The translations under genes were made by a program, and so were the position numbers. A DNA stretch of 64,000 nt from Providencia zhijiangensis (lineage in GTDB: Bacteria; Pseudomonadota; Gammaproteobacteria; Enterobacterales; Enterobacteriaceae). Positions 45,973-56,228 of the stretch are shown in pieces. The stretch covers positions 2,914,001-2,978,000 of the forward strand of contig NZ_CP135990.1 of the NCBI RefSeq assembly GCF_030315915.2, written 5' to 3'. A model generated the notes under the pieces. That model was given only the letters and a program-made list of their open reading frames with translations. It ran no database searches and was not told where the DNA came from. Numbering within the stretch: position 1 is the stretch's first letter; each line of letters starts with the position of its first letter.

Positions 45973-47714
45973 ACCGCCTCCTTGACCTCGTAAAAATCGA
46001 TAGCTGAGTTGAGTACCGGCTTCACGACGTTAGCGCGGATCAGGTAATCACCAAAACCTTCATTCGGTTGACGCTCAACTGCCCAGCGACCAATCAGCTC
46101 ATCCATGATGGCTAAAATTTCTGTGCTGCTGATATTTTCCTTATACATTCGAGGAATACGCGTACCGATGCGGTTTCCACCTAAATGCAAGTTATAACGG
46201 TCGAGGGCTTTACCCACCAATCCCACTTCCGCCAGCATCGCGCGACCACAGCCATTTGGGCAGCCCGTAACCCGTAAAACAATATGTTCATCCGCCACGT
46301 GATGCGCCGCCATGATGTTTTCAACTTGCGTGACGAACTCTGGCAAAAAACGCTCCGCTTCCGCCATCGCTAGCGGACAGGTTGGGAAAGAGACACACGC
46401 CATCGAGTTTTCACGCTGGCGCGTCACTTCACCGCTCATCAATCCGTGCTCAATGGCAATTTTCTCTATTGTCTCTTTGTCTTCTTCCGCAATCCCCGCC
46501 ACAATTAAGTTCTGATTGGCCGTCAGGCGAAAATCCCCTTTATGGATTTTAGCGATTTCGGCGACGCCAGTTTTTAACGGTTTATCCGCTAAGTCGATTA
46601 AGCGCCCATTCTCCACAAACAAGGTTAAATGCCAGCGGTTATCAATTCCCTTAAGCCAGCCAATTTGATCGCCACGCTCCGTAAATTGGTAAGGGCGAAT
46701 AGCCTCAAACTGCACGCCGGCACGTTTTTCCACTTCCGCCTTAAACACCTCAATCCCAACGCGCTCAAGGGTATATTTGGTTTTGGCATTTTTACGATCA
46801 GTTCGGTTTCCCCAATCCCGCTGCGTAGTGACAATCGCTTCAGCAATTGCCAAGGTTTTATCTAAGGGAATAAAACCAAATTCACTGGCAAGGCGTGGGA
46901 ATGTGTTGGTATCGCCGTGGGTCATCGCTAAACCGCCGCCCACCAGCACGTTGAAACCGATCAATTGCCCTTTTTCAGCAATCGCCACAAAGTTCATATC
47001 ATTGGCATGGAGATCCACATCATTCAATGGAGGGATCACCACCGTGGTTTTAAATTTCCGAGGAAGATAGGTTTGCCCTAAAATCGGTTCTTCATCGGTG
47101 GTCACAATCTTTTCTTTATCCAACCAAATCTCAGCATACGCACTGGTGCGAGGTAGCAAATGCTCAGAGATTTTTTTCGCCCATTCATAGGCTTGCTGAT
47201 GCAGTTCAGACTGCACGGGGTTAGAAGTACACAGTACGTTACGGTTTACGTCATTGGCGGTCGCTAACGCATCCAGCCCCACATGACTGAGCATTTGATG
47301 CGCCGGCTTCACATCCCCTTTCAGAATACCGTGAAACTGGAATGTTTGACGGTTGGTGATGCGAATACTGCCATACAGCGTGTGCTCAGAGGCAAATTTA
47401 TCAATATCGAGCCACTGTTTCGGGGTAATAATCCCCCCCGGTAAGCGGCAACGCAGCATCATGGCATGACGCGGTTCCAGCTTCTGCTCAGCTCGCTCTG
47501 CACGAATGTCTCTGTCGTCTTGCTGATACATGCCGTGAAAACGGATCAGCAAGAAGTTGTCTCCGTCAAAACCGCCCGTTAAGCCATTTTTGAGGTCGTC
47601 TTTGATAGTGCCTCGTAAATAGTTACTTTGCTGCTTCATCCGCTCGCTGTCAGCGAGCTTCCCTTCAACCACTAAGGCTGGCTGAGGTGCAGCTTTTTGA
47701 TGTTCATTGCTCAT
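45969..47714 (-). CDS. cysI: Sulfite reductase hemoprotein subunit
   Basis: 581 residues. Reduces sulfite to sulfide by six electrons at a siroheme-[4Fe-4S] centre. Cluster ligands are visible as CVSFPTC and CPNGC. Parasitic repeats of the sulfite/nitrite reductase fold contain [15 protein letters not shown] and [14 protein letters not shown]. Overlaps cysJ by one base (TAATG) and cysH by four, giving a fully coupled cysJIH operon. Confidence 0.97.
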   Translation of the reverse strand: MSNEHQKAAPQPALVVEGKLADSERMKQQSNYLRGTIKDDLKNGLTGGFDGDNFLLIRFHGMYQQDDRDIRAERAEQKLEPRHAMMLRCRLPGGIITPKQWLDIDKFASEHTLYGSIRITNRQTFQFHGILKGDVKPAHQMLSHVGLDALATANDVNRNVLCTSNPVQSELHQQAYEWAKKISEHLLPRTSAYAEIWLDKEKIVTTDEEPILGQTYLPRKFKTTVVIPPLNDVDLHANDMNFVAIAEKGQLIGFNVLVGGGLAMTHGDTNTFPRLASEFGFIPLDKTLAIAEAIVTTQRDWGNRTDRKNAKTKYTLERVGIEVFKAEVEKRAGVQFEAIRPYQFTERGDQIGWLKGIDNRWHLTLFVENGRLIDLADKPLKTGVAEIAKIHKGDFRLTANQNLIVAGIAEEDKETIEKIAIEHGLMSGEVTRQRENSMACVSFPTCPLAMAEAERFLPEFVTQVENIMAAHHVADEHIVLRVTGCPNGCGRAMLAEVGLVGKALDRYNLHLGGNRIGTRIPRMYKENISSTEILAIMDELIGRWAVERQPNEGFGDYLIRANVVKPVLNSAIDFYEVKEAV

Positions 47715-49534
47715 TAATAAACGTCCCTCTGGTAACGGCGCATCACACGCAGCTCACTTAAAAAGTCATCCGCTTGCTCTTCATCCATGTGCCCGTGCTC
47801 GCTGATGACATCCAATAATGCTTGTTCCACATCTTTCGCCATCCGATTTGCATCCCCACACACATAAATGTGCGCACCTTGCTGGATCCAGTCCCACACT
47901 TCATTACCTTGCTCGCGCAATTTGTCTTGTACATACACTTTTTCAGCCTGATCCCGCGACCACGCTAATGAAATATGGGTCAGCAAACCGTCTTTGACAT
48001 AACGCTGCCATTCCACTTGATATAAAAAATCGTCAACAAAGTGCGGATTGCCGAAAAACAGCCAGTTTTTACCTTCGCTACCATCGTTATCTCGTTGTTG
48101 TAAGAAAGCGCGGAATGGGGCAATACCCGTGCCCGGACCAATCATAATTACGGGCGTATTTGAGTCCGCGGGTAAGCGGAAATTATCATTATGTTCAATA
48201 AACACCCGCAGTTCGTCACCTTCATTGAGACGATCCGCTAAAAACCCAGAAGCCCCCCCTGTTCTTGGACGACCATCTATTTCATAACGAACAACCCCAA
48301 CAGTGGCATGCACTTCATCAGCGGCCTCCGCTTGTGAAGAGGAAATGGAGTACAAGCGCGGGGTCAATGGACGCAGTAAATCCACAAATTCTTGCGCACT
48401 TGGCTGAGCTGCCGCTTGGCGAACCATATCGACGATCGGCGTGGTTTGCGCATATTGCATAATGGCGGGCTTATCGCTGATCAAACCTAATAAATTGTCA
48501 TCTTTAGATAGCTGCGCATACTTTTCGACGATCAAATAGGTGTTTTGGGTTAGTTCTAATTGGTAAGTTAACGCATCACGCAGCGAATGGCGCTGTTGAC
48601 CAATAAATACGTCCTCATCCCCCTGTAGCCATAGCAGGCTAATCAGCTCATCCACTAACGCGGGGTCATTATCAAACCACACGCCCAGCGCATCACCTGG
48701 CTGATAGCGTAGACCGGAATCCCCCAAGTCAATCTCAATATGGCGCACATCTTTGTCGGAACCGCGGCCTGTTATCTTTTGATTACTCAATAGCGAGGCG
48801 GTTAATGGCGCTGTTTTACTGTAAGGGGAAGAATCGAGCTGATTCACACTGCCTGATTGGGTGTTGATGAGCTGGCTGTCCGTTTGAGCGGGAACTCGCG
48901 CTTTTAAAATCTGCGTCAAAGAGCTTACCCACTCGTCTGCCAATGCTTGGTATTCAACATCCGCATCGACCCGAGGAAGCAACGCACTCGCCCCCAGCTT
49001 CGCAAACTGGCTATCGAAATCTTTTCCGGCTTGGCAAAAATGCTCATAAGAAGAATCGCCAAGCGCAAAAACCGCATAATGGGCGGTTGAGAGATCAGGC
49101 GCTTTCTTCGAATTCAAATATTTATGTAATGCAACGGCCTCTTCGGCTGGCTCCCCTTCACCTTGGGTGGATGCCACGACGATCACCACTTTCTCTTGGT
49201 TGATCTGCTTAAACTTATAATCGCCAGCATTGACTAAATTGGCACTGATTTTCTCACTCAGTAGTTTTTCTCGAAGCTGCTCAGCTAAACGGCGGGCATT
49301 ACCCGTTTGGGAGGCTGAAATAATGGTCACGGTTTCTTGAGGCGCATTGCTTGCAGATGAATGGCTTGCAGCCACAGGCTCGCTCAGCGTACTGTTTTGA
49401 TTTACCATGCCCCACAAATAGCCAGATAGCCAAGCCAATTGATGGGATGAATAATCCCCCACTGCGGTTTGTAAGCGCCCTAATTGCTCCGTCGAAATCG
49501 GTAATGCTGATAATGGAGGTTGCTTGTTTTGCAT
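47714..49534 (-). CDS. cysJ: Sulfite reductase flavoprotein subunit
   Basis: 606 residues. Passes electrons from NADPH through FAD and FMN to CysI. Flavodoxin domain near residues 70-210 ([48 protein letters not shown]). The FAD domain includes [13 protein letters not shown] and [11 protein letters not shown]. The NADPH domain has [20 protein letters not shown] and [15 protein letters not shown]. Leads cysJIH; the upstream gap carries repeated half-sites that may bind CysB. Confidence 0.97.
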   Translation of the reverse strand: MQNKQPPLSALPISTEQLGRLQTAVGDYSSHQLAWLSGYLWGMVNQNSTLSEPVAASHSSASNAPQETVTIISASQTGNARRLAEQLREKLLSEKISANLVNAGDYKFKQINQEKVVIVVASTQGEGEPAEEAVALHKYLNSKKAPDLSTAHYAVFALGDSSYEHFCQAGKDFDSQFAKLGASALLPRVDADVEYQALADEWVSSLTQILKARVPAQTDSQLINTQSGSVNQLDSSPYSKTAPLTASLLSNQKITGRGSDKDVRHIEIDLGDSGLRYQPGDALGVWFDNDPALVDELISLLWLQGDEDVFIGQQRHSLRDALTYQLELTQNTYLIVEKYAQLSKDDNLLGLISDKPAIMQYAQTTPIVDMVRQAAAQPSAQEFVDLLRPLTPRLYSISSSQAEAADEVHATVGVVRYEIDGRPRTGGASGFLADRLNEGDELRVFIEHNDNFRLPADSNTPVIMIGPGTGIAPFRAFLQQRDNDGSEGKNWLFFGNPHFVDDFLYQVEWQRYVKDGLLTHISLAWSRDQAEKVYVQDKLREQGNEVWDWIQQGAHIYVCGDANRMAKDVEQALLDVISEHGHMDEEQADDFLSELRVMRRYQRDVY

Positions 49535-49617
49535 TATTTTGTCACTCCAACGTGATCCATCATTGAATAGTCAATAAAACGTTATTTATGCCATTCTCTA
49601 TCCCAAATGAAGATAAA

Positions 49618-49665
49618 GGTTATAACAGCCATAACTAGGAAGATAAGAAACTATAGCCATAACTA
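49618..49665. promoter_or_regulatory. Repeated CCATAACTA motifs upstream of cysJ, candidate CysB sites
   Basis: GCCATAACTA occurs at 49628-49637 and again at 49656-49665, 28 bases apart, with GGTTATAAC just before the first. ATAAC/GTTAT elements are typical of CysB half-sites. They lie 84-130 bases upstream of the cysJ start. Assignment to CysB is inferred from gene function. Confidence 0.4.
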
Positions 49666-49799
49666 ATAGCTAAAAATCCTAAAGAAAATATTCGATGATG
49701 AATATCGAATAAAAAGATTAGCCAGAAATCGATAAATAACGACATTTTGAGTAAAAATAACAGTAGAATACGCTACTAAACATTAGTAAGGAGAAATTT

Positions 49800-50165
49800 A
49801 TGAGCACAACCATCTACAAAGATTTTCACTTTGAAGCAGCCCACCGCCTTCCTCATGTCCCTGAGGGGCATAAATGTGGTCGCCTGCATGGGCACTCTTT
49901 CATGGTGCGCTTAGAAATCACGGGTGAAATTGATGCGCATACGGGATGGATCATAGATTTTGCTGATGTGAAAAGCGCCTTTAAACCTATCTATGAGCGT
50001 CTAGACCATCATTATTTAAATGAAATAGAAGGGTTAGAAAACCCAACCAGTGAAGTACTTGCTCGCTGGATTTGGCAGCAAACCAAGCCACTATTACCAC
50101 TATTAAGCGCCATTACGGTTAAAGAAACCTGCAATGCAGGCTGTGTGTATCGCGGAGAAGCATAA
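49800..50165 (+). CDS. queD: 6-carboxy-5,6,7,8-tetrahydropterin synthase QueD
   Basis: 121 residues, as in E. coli. Second enzyme of queuosine/7-deazaguanine synthesis, converting dihydroneopterin triphosphate to carboxytetrahydropterin. Zinc-binding His are in [10 protein letters not shown] and RLHGHSF; the catalytic Cys is in [29 protein letters not shown] is a family block. AAGGAG lies 6 bases before the ATG. queE, the next enzyme, is encoded convergently. Confidence 0.96.
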   Translation: MSTTIYKDFHFEAAHRLPHVPEGHKCGRLHGHSFMVRLEITGEIDAHTGWIIDFADVKSAFKPIYERLDHHYLNEIEGLENPTSEVLARWIWQQTKPLLPLLSAITVKETCNAGCVYRGEA

Positions 50166-50218
50166 GCCAAAGAGATGCTGAGCTGTAAGTTATCACCTAC
50201 AGCTCAAAGACATAGTGA

Positions 50219-50890
50219 TTACTGAATATTCAGATATTTATGGGTTTGAATGGATAGCCGCCAGTTGCGTTGAATGCAGGTATCGATACATAGCTTCGTC
50301 GCCGACACTTTTTGGCTAATAGGCTGAAGCGCCACAATCGGTGGCTCACCCTGAGTTCGCAAAGATAATAGCAGGTCAAGGGCTTCAATATCCTTTTCAC
50401 GCGCCACAGGATGTTTGATTTCATTGGCACGATTAATCGCTTGTTCGAGTACTTGTAATCCACCTTTCATCCCCACTTTCGGCGAGACAGTGACCCAAGT
50501 ATTTTCGGTGCAGATGATAGGGTAAGTGCCGCTGGTTTCTATCTGACATTGAAACCCATTCGCTTCAAGGGATTGTGTTAAGGCAGTTAAATCATAAATG
50601 CACGGCTCGCCACCCGTTATCACAATGTGTTTTGCGGTATAGCCGTTTTGTTGCATCAGTTGGATTAGGCTTTCGGCATCGGACATTGCCCATAAATCAC
50701 TGTCTTGTGTTTTTAATGCAATATCACCCAATGTGGATTCCTTCGCGGGCTCTTTGTCCCAGGTCTGTTTGGTATCGCACCAACTACAGCCAACTGGACA
50801 GCCTTGCAAACGAATAAAAACAGCAGGGACGCCAGTAAAAACACCTTCCCCCTGTAAAGTTTGGAAGATTTCATTAATTGGGTATTTCAT
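50219..50890 (-). CDS. queE: 7-carboxy-7-deazaguanine synthase QueE
   Basis: 223 residues from the ATG at 50890 (AGGAGCAAT upstream); the longer frame adds 22 residues without a signal. Radical-SAM enzyme forming the deazaguanine ring from the QueD product. The Cys cluster is CPVGCSWCDTKQTWDKEP, the CxxxCxxC form used by E. coli QueE. N-terminus YPINEIFQTLQGEGVFTGVP and ITGGEPCIYDLTAL are diagnostic. Confidence 0.95.
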   Translation of the reverse strand: MKYPINEIFQTLQGEGVFTGVPAVFIRLQGCPVGCSWCDTKQTWDKEPAKESTLGDIALKTQDSDLWAMSDAESLIQLMQQNGYTAKHIVITGGEPCIYDLTALTQSLEANGFQCQIETSGTYPIICTENTWVTVSPKVGMKGGLQVLEQAINRANEIKHPVAREKDIEALDLLLSLRTQGEPPIVALQPISQKVSATKLCIDTCIQRNWRLSIQTHKYLNIQ

Positions 50891-51018
50891 ATTGCTCCTA
50901 GAAGATTCCATTTGGCGCATATTATATTGCAGATATCTATCTCGCGGGCAATGCACTTTGTGATAATGTAGTCACCCTGCGTTCAGGAAAGTACGTCAAC
51001 TCAAACAACGAAACCGAA

Positions 51019-51041
51019 ACAATATTCGGTACAATATTTCG
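51019..51041. repeat. Direct repeat upstream of the ProY-type gene
   Basis: ACAATATTCG at 51019-51028 and ACAATATTTCG at 51031-51041 lie one helical turn apart, 27 bases before the permease start. Could be an operator or promoter overlap; no regulator can be named. Confidence 0.3.
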
Positions 51042-51067
51042 AAATAAAGTCAATGACAGGAAAAGAC

Positions 51068-52435
51068 ATGCAAAGTAGTGAACAAAATCAACTCAGAAAG
51101 GGGCTGAGTGTCCGGCACATTCGCTTTATGGCCTTAGGGTCAGCGATTGGTACTGGGCTATTCTACGGTTCTGCGTCTGCGATTCAGGCTGCAGGTCCCG
51201 CGGTGTTACTTGCCTATATGTTAGGTGGTGCCGCCGTATTTATGGTGATGCGCGCCCTCGGCGAAATGGCAGTTCATCATCCAGTCCCAGGTTCATTCTC
51301 TCACTACGCAAGCCATTATATGGGGCCTCTAGCGGGCTTTTTAACAGGCTGGAACTATGTATTTGAAATGCTCGTGGTCTGTTTAGCCGATATTACAGCC
51401 TTCGGGATGTACATGGGGTTCTGGTTCCCACATGTCGACCAATGGGTCTGGGTATTGAGTATTGTGCTATTTATTAGCGCCCTCAATCTTTGCCACGTTA
51501 AGATTTTCGGTGAGATGGAATTCTGGCTATCGATTATTAAAGTTAGTGCCATTATTGCCATGATTGTCGGTGGTGCCTTCTTGATGATCTACGGTTTTGG
51601 TCAAGAAACTAGCCATGAAGTGGGTATCCAAAACTTGTGGGAGCATGGCGGCTTTATGCCAAATGGCATTGAAGGGGTAATTGCCTCTCTCGCAATCGTT
51701 ATGTTTGCTTTTGGTGGTATTGAGGTGATTGGTATCACGGCAAGTGAAGCGCAAAACCCTGAAAAAACTATTCCGAAAGCTATCAATGCTGTACCTATCC
51801 GTATTCTATTATTCTATGGATTAACGCTGTTTATCCTGATGTGTATCTATCCATGGAACCAAATCGGTCAAAACGGTAGCCCGTTTGTCCAAATCTTCGA
51901 TAGCTTAGGTATTCAATCTGCAGCAAATATCTTGAATATCGTGGTGATCACCGCAGCAATTTCCGCTATCAACAGTGATATTTTTGGTGCAGGCCGCATG
52001 ATGTATGGCATGGCTCAAGATGGACAGGCCCCTAAGGTCTTTACCAAACTGACCAAAAGCGGTGTTCCATGGGTGACAGTGCTGGTGATGTCTGTTGTGA
52101 TGTTATTAGGGGTTTACCTGAACTACCTGTTACCAGAAAAAATCTTTGTGATCATCGCGTCAATTGCGACCTTCGCGACGGTGTGGGTCTGGTTAATGAT
52201 CTTACTGTCTCAAGTAGCCATGCGCCGTAAAATGAGCCAAGAAGAAGTCAAAAAACTGAAATTCCCTGTGCCTTTCTGGCCTGTAGGCCCAGCAATCACT
52301 ATCGCATTTATGGTGTTTGTTATCGCCTTATTAGGCTTCTTTAAAGATACACAAGTGGCGCTGATTGTAGGCTTTGTGTGGGTGGCTTTACTCAGTATCA
52401 CCTTCTTTGCAATGCGTTATTACCAAAAACGCTGA
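51068..52435 (+). CDS. proY: ProY-type amino-acid permease (APC superfamily)
   Basis: 455 residues from the ATG at 51068, which has AGGA eight bases upstream; the ATG at 51053 lacks one. Twelve membrane helices. AAT-family signature: [20 protein letters not shown] at the first helix, then [17 protein letters not shown] and [20 protein letters not shown]. Close to E. coli ProY, annotated as a cryptic proline permease; the substrate could be proline or another amino acid such as histidine. Monocistronic with a strong terminator. Confidence 0.87.
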   Translation: MQSSEQNQLRKGLSVRHIRFMALGSAIGTGLFYGSASAIQAAGPAVLLAYMLGGAAVFMVMRALGEMAVHHPVPGSFSHYASHYMGPLAGFLTGWNYVFEMLVVCLADITAFGMYMGFWFPHVDQWVWVLSIVLFISALNLCHVKIFGEMEFWLSIIKVSAIIAMIVGGAFLMIYGFGQETSHEVGIQNLWEHGGFMPNGIEGVIASLAIVMFAFGGIEVIGITASEAQNPEKTIPKAINAVPIRILLFYGLTLFILMCIYPWNQIGQNGSPFVQIFDSLGIQSAANILNIVVITAAISAINSDIFGAGRMMYGMAQDGQAPKVFTKLTKSGVPWVTVLVMSVVMLLGVYLNYLLPEKIFVIIASIATFATVWVWLMILLSQVAMRRKMSQEEVKKLKFPVPFWPVGPAITIAFMVFVIALLGFFKDTQVALIVGFVWVALLSITFFAMRYYQKR

Positions 52436-52458
52436 TCCCTTTTCATTAAGAGATCAAT

Positions 52459-52498
52459 AAAACAGCCCTAGGTCGAGCAGATCTAAGGCTGTTTTTTT
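52459..52498 (+). terminator. Terminator after the ProY-type gene
   Basis: AAAACAGCC (52459-52467) pairs with GGCTGTTTT (52487-52495), with further pairing inside (CTAGGTC with GATCTAA), followed by more T. Also usable on the minus strand for the methionine gamma-lyase gene. Confidence 0.88.
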
Positions 52499-52537
52499 AA
52501 TGTTTTTCGATTCTATGAAACCCCTAGCGCATCAACA

Positions 52538-53728
52538 TCATGCTGATGCAAGCGCTTGTTCGATATCCGCAATCAGCTCATCCACATTTTCTAAACCAAT
52601 CGATAGTCGAATCAGCCCATCACTAATACCATATTGTAGCCTTTCTTCCCGTGTATAGGTTGAATGAGTCATACTAGCAGGATGCTGTGCCAACGACTCG
52701 CAATCTCCCAAACTCACCGCTCTAGAGAACAGCGCTAAATGGTTTAAGAACTGCTTACCAGCTTCAAGTCCCCCTTTTAGCTCAAATGCAATCATGCCTC
52801 CTGCTAATTTCATCTGCTTTTGGGCTAACTGGTACTGCTCAAAACTCGGTAACCCCGGGTACATAATGGTAGCGACTTTTGGGTTCACTTCTAAATATTC
52901 CGCAATTTTCTGTGTGCTCTGGGCTATCCTATCCATACGAACAGACAAGGTTTTCATCCCTCGAATAATTAGGTTAGCATCATGAGGAGATAAACATGCC
53001 CCCGTCATATCTTTCAAACCAACTAATCGAATGAGTTTTGCACACTCTGCCGTTGTGGCTACCGCTCCTCCCATAGCATCCCCATGACCATTCATGTACT
53101 TGGTCAAAGAATGCAGCACAATATCCGCCCCCAGTGTTAGTGGTTTTTGAATATACGGCGTGCAGTAGGTGTTATCGACCGCCACTAAAATATTATGTCG
53201 ATGCGCAATTTCACTCACTGCAGCAATATCCACCAAACGCATGTTCGGGTTAGCGGGTGACTCAAAAAATATCATGCGCGTTTTTTCCGTAATGGCTTTC
53301 GCGACATTCACAGGGTCACTCATATCAATGTGCTTAACTTTCACACCAAATCGAGCCAATCCATGATGAAAAAAGGCATAAGTACAACCATAAACCGTTA
53401 AGTCCACTAACAGTTCATCACCAGGATTTAATAATGTCCAAAATGTAGCCGTGATTGCGCCCATACCCGACGAGAACACAATTGCAGCCTCCCCTTCTTC
53501 AAGGGAAGCAATTCTATTTTCCAATAGATTTAATGTTGGGTTATTAATTCGGGTATAAATATAGCCATCTTTTTCACCACTAAAACAGGCAGCGCCCTCT
53601 TCGACACTTTTAAATACATAAGTCGATGTTTGATAAATTGGCGATGCCAGTGAACCTAAATGATCTTGTGCATTATAGTGACTATGAATTACCCGTGTTT
53701 CGAAAGAATGCTTTATATCTAAACTCAT
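52538..53728 (-). CDS. Methionine gamma-lyase (PLP enzyme)
   Basis: 396 residues, cytoplasmic. A Cys/Met-metabolism PLP enzyme. The PLP lysine is in HSLTKYMNGHGD, the cofactor contacts are in FSSGMGAITATFW and VAVDNTYCTP, and YTRINNPTLNLLE contributes from the partner subunit. A Cys follows the active-site Tyr in VYGCTYAFFHHG, the position of the methionine-gamma-lyase marker Cys (Cys115/116), which separates it from cystathionine gamma-synthase and beta-lyase. Expected reaction: methionine to methanethiol, ammonia and 2-oxobutyrate; cysteine or homocysteine would give sulfide. GGAGGTGGT precedes the ATG. It lies 15 bases after the DUF1641 gene in a three-gene operon. Confidence 0.9.
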   Translation of the reverse strand: MSLDIKHSFETRVIHSHYNAQDHLGSLASPIYQTSTYVFKSVEEGAACFSGEKDGYIYTRINNPTLNLLENRIASLEEGEAAIVFSSGMGAITATFWTLLNPGDELLVDLTVYGCTYAFFHHGLARFGVKVKHIDMSDPVNVAKAITEKTRMIFFESPANPNMRLVDIAAVSEIAHRHNILVAVDNTYCTPYIQKPLTLGADIVLHSLTKYMNGHGDAMGGAVATTAECAKLIRLVGLKDMTGACLSPHDANLIIRGMKTLSVRMDRIAQSTQKIAEYLEVNPKVATIMYPGLPSFEQYQLAQKQMKLAGGMIAFELKGGLEAGKQFLNHLALFSRAVSLGDCESLAQHPASMTHSTYTREERLQYGISDGLIRLSIGLENVDELIADIEQALASA

Positions 53729-53743
53729 ACCACCTCCGAAAAA

Positions 53744-54136
53744 TTACCCTCCTTGGGATTGAGATAATCGAGAACCGACAATTTGCATTGTTCGCAAAAG
53801 TGTCGTAATTCCACGCAATGTATTTGGATCTTTTAATAATCCATACACTGAGCGAAAGTTAGGATTTTTACTATCATGTATTCCTTCCATTTTTGCCATA
53901 TTGTAGGCAGTACCTAATTCCCATACAGGCACTAAAGTATCTTCAAAAGAATTTGATAATCGCTCTACAGTACTGTTATCTAATATATCGACAAGATCGG
54001 ATACTAGTGAAAGTAGATCCACAATATTGTCTAGGCGATTTAACTGTAATAACGGTGCTAATTTTTCAGCAAGATGATTACCGGATTCTGAGCTTAATAA
54101 TTCAACCAGTTTGCTTTGACTTTCATTATTCGACAT
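53744..54136 (-). CDS. DUF1641 family protein
   Basis: 130 residues, soluble, mostly helical, no signal peptide. Segments LNRLDNIVDLLSLVSDLVDI and LGTAYNMAKMEGIHD fit the DUF1641 family. As I recall, these small proteins are encoded beside sulfide:quinone-oxidoreductase-like flavoproteins or formate-dehydrogenase-like genes in bacteria and archaea. Here it sits 13 bases after such a flavoprotein gene and 15 bases before methionine gamma-lyase. The ribosome binding site is AAGGAATTAAAA. A role as accessory or membrane-docking partner of the flavoprotein is plausible but not visible in the sequence. Confidence 0.75.
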   Translation of the reverse strand: MSNNESQSKLVELLSSESGNHLAEKLAPLLQLNRLDNIVDLLSLVSDLVDILDNSTVERLSNSFEDTLVPVWELGTAYNMAKMEGIHDSKNPNFRSVYGLLKDPNTLRGITTLLRTMQIVGSRLSQSQGG

Positions 54137-54149
54137 TTTTAATTCCTTA

Positions 54150-55337
54150 TTAAACTAAGCCACGGATTGCTGCCCAATAAATACCTCTATTGAAGCCATT
54201 TCTTAGTAATCCACCGAGTTTCGTTGGCGGAGTCGGAATAACATCGTGCTTGTAATCATATTGCAGAGGCATACCCGCCGTTAATCCCATTTGAGCAACA
54301 GCTTGCACTCGACCATCATAAATAGCCGCTGGATAGCCATAAATCAACTCGCCACAAATATTATCAGCGATAATTGCAGCTTGGTTATGGCAGCTACCGC
54401 CGGCTTTACTAATTGGTAAATCAACCGTGTCACCAATTACATAAACGCCTTCAACACCATAGACTTGCATAGTTTCATGATCGGTCGGTAACCAACCTTC
54501 ACCATTATTGTGTTCACTTAACCCTGTATTCACGACCGCCTCTACCGCAGTAATTGGTGGCGTACTAATTAATAAATCGAAAGGCTGTTCATCCCCTTCT
54601 TTGGAATAAGCTAGTTTCTTATCTGGGTCGACTTTACTTAAAGTGAATCCTCGCTGAGCTTTAATATCTCTAGTAACAAATACTTCTGGAATAACTTCAC
54701 AAACTGGCTGTTGCATGAATAAACAGTTACGCAGTAATTGTGCAACCGTTGGGTAGGTATAAACAATTTCAATATTATCTCTAACCCGACGTTTACGTAA
54801 AAACTCATCAATCATGAGTGTTGTTTCCATCGGTGCTATACCACACTGATGGGGAACATTTGGTGTTTCAGGAAATGAAACGGTAATAAAAATACGACCT
54901 TTTTCAATCTTAGATAATTGATCGGCTAATTTACGCGAGGCATCATAGGCATAAAAATGGTTACCCATTTCCTTTAATCCTTCAATGCGTTCAGGTCTTG
55001 GAATACACCCAGTTGCAACAACTAAATAGTCATAGTGATATTTTTTATTATTTCTTGAGTGTAATTCTTTATTTTTAAAATCAAAAGAATCAACTTTATC
55101 AATGACTAATTCAATTTCTGGTCTTAATAATTCACGTTCAGGTCGGCTTAATTCTTCTTTAAAGAACATATTAAAAGCCACATACATAAATGCAGGTTTA
55201 TAATAATGTATCGGATTATCTGTTATTAATGTTATTTTTATTTTTTTAGAAAAAATGTCTTTATTCAGTTTTCTAGCCAAAATATTAGCTAACATGGTAC
55301 CGCCAGTACCACCACCCACAATAACTATATTTTTCAT
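54150..55337 (-). CDS. Sulfide:quinone-oxidoreductase-like FAD flavoprotein
   Basis: 395 residues. N-terminal FAD-binding motif IVIVGGGTGGTMLANILARK; second nucleotide region DYLVVATGC; C-terminal FAD block GVYVIGDTVDLPISKAGGSC. Cysteines at 111 (VATGCIPRP) and 165 (VPHQCGIAPMET) lie where SQR-type enzymes carry redox cysteines; 316 (GGSCHNQA) and 328 are candidates for a third. The C-terminal hydrophobic/basic tail (LLRNGFNRGIYWAAIRG) could be a monotopic membrane anchor. It heads the operon with DUF1641 and methionine gamma-lyase. Likely to oxidise sulfide or a thiol to quinone, but a different electron donor is possible. Confidence 0.8.
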   Translation of the reverse strand: MKNIVIVGGGTGGTMLANILARKLNKDIFSKKIKITLITDNPIHYYKPAFMYVAFNMFFKEELSRPERELLRPEIELVIDKVDSFDFKNKELHSRNNKKYHYDYLVVATGCIPRPERIEGLKEMGNHFYAYDASRKLADQLSKIEKGRIFITVSFPETPNVPHQCGIAPMETTLMIDEFLRKRRVRDNIEIVYTYPTVAQLLRNCLFMQQPVCEVIPEVFVTRDIKAQRGFTLSKVDPDKKLAYSKEGDEQPFDLLISTPPITAVEAVVNTGLSEHNNGEGWLPTDHETMQVYGVEGVYVIGDTVDLPISKAGGSCHNQAAIIADNICGELIYGYPAAIYDGRVQAVAQMGLTAGMPLQYDYKHDVIPTPPTKLGGLLRNGFNRGIYWAAIRGLV

Positions 55338-55579
55338 GATTTAAAATCCTTAAGAAATAAAACAACTCGATAAATAAAACCTGCTCATCGCCGTGCTTTA
55401 CACTTAGTAAATATAGTTTAATGCCAATAACAACCAATACAATAAATTGCATATAATTCAAAAATTAACAAAAAAAATTAATCACTTTGAGATATTAAAG
55501 TACTTTCTCCGGTAAAAGAAAAGTCATGCACTCATAAATAACAAAATAAACTTCATTACAACTCATTGAAATAATAGTA

Positions 55580-56149
55580 TTAATATGAATAATGCCCAAC
55601 TATCTTCCATTTAAACAAGATGTCCTCGGCGGCTTGCCCATATCCAATATTATGCATCACTAAGTAATATTGATTATTCGACGCTTTGATGGATGTCACA
55701 ATTCCTATATGTGGACGACCGTTATCTAAACGCCATGAAACGATATCGCCGGGCAAATAATCCTCCCCTTTTAACGTAATAGGTTTAACCGTGCCTTTTC
55801 GAGCAAAAAAGGTTTCTAAGTTAGGTACTCGCCGATGATCAATGTTGGTATCAGGCTTACGAAGCCCCCACATTTTTTGGCTTGGATACTGGCTAAAATT
55901 TTTCTTTATATCTTCATGAAGCTGTTTTTGAAGATCAATACCCAGCTTACGATAACTGCGGATCACAACATCAGAACAGACACCATAATGGCTGGGAACA
56001 TCCCCATTGGGGTAATCTATCTGGCGATAAGATGAATCATAAACAACAAGGCGAGGTAACTGTTCAGCCTGTTTTGCCAATTCAAGGTTATTTTTTCCTA
56101 ATGCATAGGACATGCAAAATAGTAAAGCGATGGGTAATAATCGTTTCAA
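55580..56149 (-). CDS. DUF1287 (YijF-like) secreted protein
   Basis: 189 residues starting with TTG at 56149, chosen because GGGGACC precedes it and the next ATG would remove half the signal peptide (MKRLLPIALLFCMSYALG). Mature part: DUF1287 with a possible NlpC/P60-like triad, Cys in HYGVCSDVVIRSYRKLG and His in GRPHIGIVTS; MWGLRKPDTNIDHRRVPNLE and LPGDIVSWRL are family blocks. Related to E. coli YijF. Peptidoglycan or amide hydrolysis is possible but unproven. It follows yafD by 79 bases. Confidence 0.8.
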   Translation of the reverse strand: MKRLLPIALLFCMSYALGKNNLELAKQAEQLPRLVVYDSSYRQIDYPNGDVPSHYGVCSDVVIRSYRKLGIDLQKQLHEDIKKNFSQYPSQKMWGLRKPDTNIDHRRVPNLETFFARKGTVKPITLKGEDYLPGDIVSWRLDNGRPHIGIVTSIKASNNQYYLVMHNIGYGQAAEDILFKWKIVGHYSY

Positions 56150-56228
56150 GGTATGGTCCCCGCAAAATAGAGAATCAAATCTACAATAATTACAGGGATA
56201 AATAAGGTGGGATAATCTTAAAAAGGCA

